This document shows, piece by piece, positions 19,811-24,577 of a DNA stretch of 24,577 nucleotides. Numbering within the stretch: position 1 is the first letter of the stretch; each line of letters opens with the position of its first letter. Position numbers and translations under genes: made by a program. Below the pieces are notes generated by a model, which saw only the letters and a program-made list of their open reading frames with translations, made no database searches and had not been told where the DNA came from. The stretch comes from a virus. The DNA is taken from positions 1 to 24,577 of IMG/VR virus record IMGVR_UViG_3300021375_001515; one strand, written 5' to 3'.

Positions 19811-20460
19811 TGAAAATATTTTTGGACACTGCTGATATCGATGAAATCAGCAAGGCAAATACAACAGGAATGATTGAAGGAATCACAACTAATCCTACTT
19901 TGATTAAGAGAAGTGGTCGTGATCCTGTAGAAGTTATCAAAGAGATTTCTTCTATGAGCAATCAATTTGAATCTGTATCGGCAGAAGTTGTTGCCGATAC
20001 TGCCGAAGAAATGATTGACCAGGCAAGTGAATTTGAAGGACTCTGGAATGTTACAATCAAAGTTCCTTGTACTGTAGAAGGACTGAAGGCATGTACTGCA
20101 CTTGCTGCCGTTGGAAGAAAGGTTAATGTAACTCTTATCTTCTCTGTGGCACAGGCAATTCTTGCTCGTCGTGCAGGTGCCGCATATGTTTCCCCTTTTG
20201 TAGGAAGACTGAATGATAACTCTGTTTCTGGAGTTGCACTTGTTCAGGCAATTGCCGGTGTTTATGATCGTCACTTTAGTACAACTCAAGTTCTTGCCGC
20301 ATCAGTTCGTGATGTTCATCAGGTTGGAAGATGCTTTGATGCTGGTGCGAACATTTGCACTATCCCTCCAAAAGTATTCTGGGGAATGTATAATCATGTT
20401 CTAACGGATCAAGGTTTGGAGCAGTTTCAGCAGGATTGGAATTCTGTTAAGGGTCTGTGA
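19810..20460 (+). CDS. talC: Transaldolase (short, fructose-6-P aldolase-like)
   Basis: A 216-aa TIM-barrel enzyme. FLDTADIDEI at the N-terminus, GITTNPTLI, and VTIKVPCT with the Schiff-base Lys near residue 83 identify the TalC subfamily. It moves a three-carbon unit between sugar phosphates in the pentose phosphate pathway; in cyanophages it is thought to raise NADPH and ribose supply while the Calvin cycle is down. Length is normal. Co-translated with petE (TAATG). Confidence 0.95.
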   Translation: MKIFLDTADIDEISKANTTGMIEGITTNPTLIKRSGRDPVEVIKEISSMSNQFESVSAEVVADTAEEMIDQASEFEGLWNVTIKVPCTVEGLKACTALAAVGRKVNVTLIFSVAQAILARRAGAAYVSPFVGRLNDNSVSGVALVQAIAGVYDRHFSTTQVLAASVRDVHQVGRCFDAGANICTIPPKVFWGMYNHVLTDQGLEQFQQDWNSVKGL

Positions 20461-20555
20461 TTAGTTCATCTACACCCGATAAACTGGCAGAGATTATTCG
20501 GGACACTTGGCCTCAACTCTATCGAAAACAAAAAGTAGGTATAACTTCTCATTGA
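20457..20555 (+). CDS. Possible mini protein after talC, 32 aa
   Basis: GTG start overlapping the talC stop; MISSSTPDKLAEIIRDTWPQ then LYRKQKVGITSH. Its amphipathic helix look and tight overlap support it, but no family is known. Confidence 0.4.
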   Translation: MISSSTPDKLAEIIRDTWPQLYRKQKVGITSH

Positions 20556-20580
20556 CTTCTATTGTAAAGAAGTGTAAACT
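20552..20580 (+). promoter_or_regulatory. psbD promoter
   Basis: TTGACT (20552-20557), 17 bp, TAAACT (20575-20580). ACTAAATA at 20578-20585 is also present just past the psbA -10. GGAG lies before ATG 20607. Confidence 0.55.
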
Positions 20581-20606
20581 AAATACCATAAGTTTATTAC
20601 GGAGTT

Positions 20607-21668
20607 ATGACTACTTCATCACTTTCACCCCCAATTACACAAAGAGGATGGTTCGATGTCTTGGATGACTGGCTTAAACGGGATCGTTTTGTCTTTGTGG
20701 GTTGGTCTGGACTACTACTTCTTCCCACTGCTTATTTGTCAATTGGTGGCTGGCTTACTGGCACAACTTTCGTTACGTCGTGGTACACCCACGGGTTGGC
20801 AACTTCCTATCTTGAAGGTGCTAATTTTCTCACAGCGGCTGTGTCAACGCCTGCTGATGCTATGGGTCATTCTCTTCTTCTACTTTGGGGTCCTGAGTCT
20901 CAAGGGGACTTTCAGCGATGGCTCCAACTTGGAGGGCTTTGGTCCTTTGTTGCTCTCCACGGTGCATTTGCCCTTATAGGTTTTATGTTACGTCAGTTTG
21001 AACTGGCACGTCTTATCGGTATCCGTCCCTACAATGCGATTGCTTTTTCCGGTCCTATTGCTGTCTTCGTTAGTGTCTTTCTCATCTACCCTCTGGGTCA
21101 ATCAAGTTGGTTCTTCGCTCCATCTTTTGGAGTGGCAGCAATCTTCCGATTCCTCCTCTTTCTCCAAGGATTCCATAACTGGACTCTAAACCCCTTCCAT
21201 ATGATGGGAGTTGCTGGTATACTAGGAGGAGCACTACTCAGTGCTATTCATGGTGTGACTGTAGAGAATACATTATATGAAGATGGAGAACAGGCAAACA
21301 CATTTAAAGCGTTCGATTCCACTCAGGAGGAGGAGACCTATTCGATGGTTACTGCTAATCGTTTTTGGTCACAAATCTTCGGCATTGCTTTTAGCAATAA
21401 GCGTTGGTTGCACTTCTTTATGTTGTTTGTTCCTGTCATGGGTCTTTGGATGGCTTCTATTGGCATCATTGGGCTTGCTTTTAATCTTCGTGCTTATGAT
21501 TTTGTAAGTCAAGAGATCAGAGCAGCAGAGGACGCTTCATACGAAACTTTCTACACGAAAAATCAGCTTCTTAACGAAGGACTCCGTGCTTGGATGATGA
21601 CTATTGACCAACCACACGAAAATTTTCCTGTAATTGAGGAAATCCTTCCAAGAGGTAATGCTTTGTGA
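20607..21668 (+). CDS. psbD: Photosystem II reaction centre protein D2
   Basis: A 353-aa D2, normal length. [53 protein letters not shown] (chlorophyll and iron His) and [20 protein letters not shown] (QA region) are intact, ending [13 protein letters not shown]. It pairs with D1 to form the photosystem II core. Good Shine-Dalgarno (CGGAG). The terminator after it is the first of a pair that brackets the 21779-22081 gene. Confidence 0.98.
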   Translation: MTTSSLSPPITQRGWFDVLDDWLKRDRFVFVGWSGLLLLPTAYLSIGGWLTGTTFVTSWYTHGLATSYLEGANFLTAAVSTPADAMGHSLLLLWGPESQGDFQRWLQLGGLWSFVALHGAFALIGFMLRQFELARLIGIRPYNAIAFSGPIAVFVSVFLIYPLGQSSWFFAPSFGVAAIFRFLLFLQGFHNWTLNPFHMMGVAGILGGALLSAIHGVTVENTLYEDGEQANTFKAFDSTQEEETYSMVTANRFWSQIFGIAFSNKRWLHFFMLFVPVMGLWMASIGIIGLAFNLRAYDFVSQEIRAAEDASYETFYTKNQLLNEGLRAWMMTIDQPHENFPVIEEILPRGNAL

Positions 21669-21710
21669 TAAAAATATATTCCCAACTGGAAGCCCTCTAA
21701 ACCACTTCCC

Positions 21711-21757
21711 AAACCGTCCACCACTCCTTTACAAGGGGTGGTTTTTTATTGTATAAT
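21711..21757 (+). terminator. psbD terminator with embedded promoter, repeat copy A
   Basis: ACCACTCCTT (21720-21729) pairs with AAGGGGTGGT (21733-21742), then six T. TTACAA (21729-21734) across the loop lies 17 bp before TATAAT (21752-21757). Bases 21711-21745 are about 86 percent like 22080-22113. Confidence 0.85.
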
Positions 21758-21778
21758 GACTTCATACGAATTCAAAAA

Positions 21779-22081
21779 ATGACACACTTTGAATACATCA
21801 CAGGTCATCTGTTTCCTTCTTGGGTTCGAGAAATGAAATACAACTTTAATATCTGGGCAGACCTAATGACTGGCAACTATGAGGGATATGCTCTCTCGGA
21901 GGAGGATGATCCATACCAAGAGTGTTATGAATGGTTTTGGGCATATATCAATTCGGATGAGACACCCTCCAAAGAGTTTCTTGAAGAACTCCTTCAGTTA
22001 AAGAAGGATGTTGATAGTGGTAAAGTGGAAACATACCCCTTTAATCCCTTTGATGATCAACTATGGGAGGACACTCCCTAA
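21779..22081 (+). CDS. Acidic hypothetical protein between two repeat terminators
   Basis: A 100-aa protein, MTHFEYITGHLFPSWVREMK... to ...FDDQLWEDTP, rich in Glu, Asp, Trp and Tyr. No recognised domain, no membrane span. ATG 21779 chosen because the earlier in-frame start lies within the -10 box. The stop codon is already inside repeat copy B. Confidence 0.65.
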   Translation: MTHFEYITGHLFPSWVREMKYNFNIWADLMTGNYEGYALSEEDDPYQECYEWFWAYINSDETPSKEFLEELLQLKKDVDSGKVETYPFNPFDDQLWEDTP

Positions 22082-22125
22082 ACTGTCCACCACCTCTTCA
22101 CAGGGGTGGTTTTATTATAGATAAT
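22080..22125 (+). terminator. Terminator with embedded promoter, repeat copy B
   Basis: ACCACCTC (22089-22096) pairs with GGGGTGGT (22103-22110). The six-base loop is exactly TTCACA (22097-22102), 17 bp before GATAAT (22120-22125). A short T-run follows the stem. Confidence 0.78.
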
Positions 22126-22144
22126 TTTAACTATAATAAGTTTT

Positions 22145-22324
22145 ATGTCTTTCTTATTAGCAGCAGGAATGTCTTATTACATGTCTACGATTTGTTATGA
22201 GGCACCAAACTTAACTGAACTACAGATAAAGGAAAGAGCAGAGGAAATGTTTCCTTATCGAATGGGAATGAACAACCATAACAAAATTTATTATTATGGA
22301 TTATCATGTAAAAACAACGATTAA
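22145..22324 (+). CDS. Small hypothetical protein
   Basis: A 59-aa protein, MSFLLAAGMSYYMSTICYEA..., with a short hydrophobic N-terminus and a basic, Asn/Tyr-rich end (NNHNKIYYYGLSCKNND). Transcription from GATAAT would start at about 22132. Function unknown. Confidence 0.55.
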   Translation: MSFLLAAGMSYYMSTICYEAPNLTELQIKERAEEMFPYRMGMNNHNKIYYYGLSCKNND

Positions 22325-22329
22325 CTATT

Positions 22330-22548
22330 ATGAATCACTATCTCGTTTTTGTTTATGGTGTATGCTTTGCACTTATTGGAGGTGCTGCATTTGCCATGGT
22401 ATGGTCTAATATCATGTCAATTAATATGATGCCGCCAGAACCTAAAAAATCAAAACATCCAGAAGCACCTAAAGCAGGTGAAGAGGTGATGTATGTGGAT
22501 TTGTCTAGAGAGAAACTAGAAGACCTTTACAAGAAGGACGAAGAATGA
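22330..22548 (+). CDS. Small membrane-anchored protein
   Basis: A 72-aa protein with one N-terminal span (residues 4-26, LVFVYGVCFALIGGAAFAMV) and a charged tail (PPEPKKSKHPEAPKAGEEV, then YVDLSREKLEDLYKKDEE). It is probably anchored with the tail in the cytoplasm. The purC promoter lies in its last codons. Confidence 0.65.
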   Translation: MNHYLVFVYGVCFALIGGAAFAMVWSNIMSINMMPPEPKKSKHPEAPKAGEEVMYVDLSREKLEDLYKKDEE

Positions 22549-22580
22549 TATACTATGAAGGTTAGAAACCCTCTTTTTTT
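22526..22580 (+). promoter_or_regulatory. purC promoter and short leader hairpin
   Basis: TTTACA (22526-22531), 17 bp, TATACT (22549-22554). GGTT/AACC (22560-22570) and seven T (22574-22580) follow immediately before ATG 22581, so a weak terminator or attenuator may sit in the leader. Confidence 0.6.
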
Positions 22581-23279
22581 ATGGAAGTAATTACCGAAGG
22601 AAAGGTGAAAACAGTATATCAAGGTGATGATGCTGATCGTGTTATCATTGAGTATCATGATAAGGTGACTGCAGGGAACGGAGAGAAGGAGGATCATCCT
22701 TTAGGAAAAGGATCTCTCTGTTGTAGTATTTCTTCTATCTTGTTTGAAAAACTTTCCAAAGAAAATATACCAACCCATTATATTGATATGGTTGGTGCTA
22801 ACAAGATGATCTGTAAGAATGTAGACATCGTTCCTCTAGAAGTTATCTGTCGCAATCGTGCTGCTGGATCTATTGTTCGTGAGACAACTCTCAAGGAGGG
22901 TTATCCACTACCAAATCCAATTGTTGAGTTCTTTCTGAAGGATGATAGTAAGCATGATCCTTTACTTACACCAGATCGTGTGCGTTTGATGGGATATGAT
23001 CCTGAACCTTTCATTGAGATGACATTAAGGATTAATGATTACCTTCGTCAGATGTTCTATATCATGGGTATTGATCTAGTAGATTTTAAAATCGAGTATG
23101 GATATACTGCTCATGGTGAGTTGCTACTTGCCGATGAGATTAGTCCTGATAGTATGAGACTATGGAAGATTGGTGGTGATGAGAGATTTGATAAAGATCT
23201 GTTCCGAAAGGATGAAGGTGATATTGTTCCTGCCTATCGTGAGATCCTTGACCGACTACAACCCCTTGCAATCCAATGA
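22581..23279 (+). CDS. purC: Phosphoribosylaminoimidazole-succinocarboxamide synthase
   Basis: A 232-aa enzyme joining aspartate to CAIR with ATP in purine synthesis. ITEGKVKTVYQ (ATP-binding start), HDKVTAGNGEK, PLEVICRNRAAGS and ADEISPDSMRLW are typical SAICAR synthetase motifs. Normal length. It provides purines for phage DNA replication, with purM further down. ATGA overlap with the next gene. Confidence 0.95.
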   Translation: MEVITEGKVKTVYQGDDADRVIIEYHDKVTAGNGEKEDHPLGKGSLCCSISSILFEKLSKENIPTHYIDMVGANKMICKNVDIVPLEVICRNRAAGSIVRETTLKEGYPLPNPIVEFFLKDDSKHDPLLTPDRVRLMGYDPEPFIEMTLRINDYLRQMFYIMGIDLVDFKIEYGYTAHGELLLADEISPDSMRLWKIGGDERFDKDLFRKDEGDIVPAYREILDRLQPLAIQ

Positions 23280-23503
23280 ACATTAAAGAAAAGAAATCAC
23301 TACTTAAAACACTTGAAACTGCCTACAAGACTTGTTTTGATTGTGGTGACAAGTATGGAGTTTATTCTGTAGGTTGTTCATCTGTTTATGAATCAAAGTG
23401 TGATGTATGTGGTGAGATGAAACCTATCACAGAAACCAGAGACTTTGGTTATTTCATCACTGGTATTCGCAAACTTAAACTTGAGATTCAAAATGAAACA
23501 TGA
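23276..23503 (+). CDS. Small zinc-finger-like protein between purC and purM
   Basis: A 75-aa protein; CFDCG and CDVCGEM form two CxxC knuckles about 22 residues apart, so it probably binds zinc. Lys-rich ends. Function unknown; overlaps the next gene by 11 bases. Confidence 0.65.
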   Translation: MNIKEKKSLLKTLETAYKTCFDCGDKYGVYSVGCSSVYESKCDVCGEMKPITETRDFGYFITGIRKLKLEIQNET

Positions 23504-23765
23504 AATCCCTGATGAGATTAGAAAACTTGGTTTCGATTGCTTTAGAAGTTTGAACCAAGCAGAACGTGCTGTTGTTATGTTTGGTGAGGATGAGTATCGT
23601 AAGTCATTAGATCTTGATAATGATGATGCTCCCTGTTGGAAGATACCCAGTGGAGAGTCAACAACCTTTGTTGGTTGGAACCCTATGTGTATTCCAACAA
23701 TGGATTACATAGTATGGAAACTAAAACGTCGTGAGCAAATTGCCAGAGGTGAAATCATTGGATAA
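23493..23765 (+). CDS. Small hypothetical protein
   Basis: A 90-aa protein, MKHEIPDEIRKLGFDCFRSL..., soluble. ATG 23493 chosen; upstream in-frame codons would lengthen the overlap with no gain. No domain recognised. Confidence 0.6.
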   Translation: MKHEIPDEIRKLGFDCFRSLNQAERAVVMFGEDEYRKSLDLDNDDAPCWKIPSGESTTFVGWNPMCIPTMDYIVWKLKRREQIARGEIIG

Positions 23766-23928
23766 ATTATCTAAAGAAGAGATGAGAACTAAGATCAAAG
23801 AGTTCTCTGCAATTCTTAAAAATCAAAGAGTGTATTGGGATGAAGAGGACAAGAAAGGATTTACATATTCTTGTGATCTAATCTCACAATCATTGATTAC
23901 ATTATACATTCGTTTAGGAAGAGACTGA
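23758..23928 (+). CDS. Small helical hypothetical protein
   Basis: TTG 23758 is preferred (MDKLSKEEMRTKIKEFSAIL..., 56 aa) because AGAGG lies eight bases before it; GTG 23731 is the alternative. Charged and helical. Its stop shares a base with the purM ATG. Confidence 0.5.
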   Translation: MDKLSKEEMRTKIKEFSAILKNQRVYWDEEDKKGFTYSCDLISQSLITLYIRLGRD

Positions 23929-24577
23929 TGGACTATAAAACTTCTGGTGTTGACATTATCAAGGGTAGATCTTTTGTAGAGTATATCAAAGCACTGGCAC
24001 CTAGTATTGGTGGGTTCAGTGGAATGATGGAAGTGCCATCAGGATATGAGAAACCTGTATTAGTATCTGGTGCCGATGGTGTCGGAACTAAAATTAACAT
24101 TTGTAGGATTGCTGATGATTACACCACTATTGGTCAGGATCTCGTTGCTATGTGCGTCAATGACGTTATATGTTCTGGTGCTAAACCATTATATTTTCTA
24201 GACTACATCTCTACCAAATCGCTTGATGCTAATGTTAGTGACATTGTGTATGGAGTTAACATTGGTTGTGTGATGGCAGGAATGGAATTGTTAGGAGGAG
24301 AAACAGCAGAGCATTTTAGAGCAACTGACTATGACCTTGCTGGTTTCTGTACTGGTGTTGTAGAGAAGAATGAGATTGTTGATGGAACTAATATTCGATC
24401 TGGTGATGTAGTCATTGGCATTGAGAGTAGTGGTCTTCATAGTAATGGATATACTCTTGTTAACTATTTGCTTAACAGAAATTACATTTACTATAAGGAG
24501 ATGCCTGAGCTGCTGGTTCCAACAACCATCTATGCCCGTCTCATTCAGCACCTGTTGGACGAAGTTCCTATCCTAGG
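23928..24577 (+). CDS. purM: Phosphoribosylformylglycinamidine cyclo-ligase, 5' part
   Basis: An open frame of at least 216 codons running off the window. MDYKTSGVDIIKGRSFVEYI, VSGADGVGTKI, MCVNDVICSGAKPLYFLDYI, LLGGETAEH and DYDLAGFCTGVVEK are AIR synthetase signatures. It closes the imidazole ring to AIR, two steps before PurC in the same pathway. Coupled to the upstream small gene by TGATG. Confidence 0.95.
   Translation, partial: MDYKTSGVDIIKGRSFVEYIKALAPSIGGFSGMMEVPSGYEKPVLVSGADGVGTKINICRIADDYTTIGQDLVAMCVNDVICSGAKPLYFLDYISTKSLDANVSDIVYGVNIGCVMAGMELLGGETAEHFRATDYDLAGFCTGVVEKNEIVDGTNIRSGDVVIGIESSGLHSNGYTLVNYLLNRNYIYYKEMPELLVPTTIYARLIQHLLDEVPIL

Noticed and set aside
19807-20289. 160-codon frame on the minus strand
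   Set aside because: Antisense to talC with no ribosome site or recognisable protein; a codon-bias shadow.
1-24577. CRISPR arrays, insertion sequences, rRNA, integrase or attachment sites
   Set aside because: Looked for and not seen: no regularly spaced repeats, transposase motifs or tyrosine recombinase motifs.

Overview
The window looks like part of a T4-like marine cyanophage genome (a cyanomyovirus infecting Synechococcus or Prochlorococcus). The evidence is the combination of psbA, psbD, two hli genes, plastocyanin, ferredoxin, talC, purC and purM with phage tRNAs, T4-type late promoters (TATAAATA), consensus sigma70-type promoters and very tight packing of small overlapping genes. Almost everything is on the + strand.

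Layout. (1) 1-2370: tRNA-rich start (partial tRNA, Asn, Thr, Gly, Ser) with an HNH endonuclease wedged between tRNA-Asn and tRNA-Thr, a late-promoter-driven secreted beta-rich protein (801-1175) and several small unknown genes. (2) 2389-4593: small, mostly unknown genes, a shortened 6-phosphogluconate dehydrogenase-like gene, a candidate small RNA with its own consensus promoter and terminator (3789-3893), two early-type genes and a structured RNA segment ending in a terminator. (3) 4615-15110: a roughly 10.5 kb surface-glycan island: a TagD-like cytidylyltransferase, rmlB, rmlC, sugar-nucleotide SDR enzymes including a GDP-mannose 3,5-epimerase homologue, and about six glycosyltransferase-type genes (two GT4-type, one fused to a GT6 ABO-like domain, one GT11 fucosyltransferase, one GT25, two unassigned). 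(4) 15130-21668: photosynthesis and carbon module: hli, petF, hli, psbA, an endonuclease VII-like gene, petE, talC and psbD, each segment with its own promoters and terminators. (5) 21720-24577: small genes, then purine synthesis (purC, three small genes, purM running off the end).

How the parts fit: psbA/psbD/hli/petE/petF would keep photosynthetic electron flow going in the infected cell, talC would favour pentose phosphate flux, and purC/purM would feed nucleotide synthesis for phage replication. The glycan island probably builds and attaches unusual sugars to the host envelope or the virion.

The least ordinary signals are: repeated terminator hairpins whose loop carries a -35-like hexamer exactly 17 bp before a -10 box, duplicated on either side of inserted genes after psbA and psbD; the small RNA at about 3823-3893; and the co-occurrence of GT11 and a GT4-GT6 fusion, which resembles the H-to-A/B blood-group glycan pathway.
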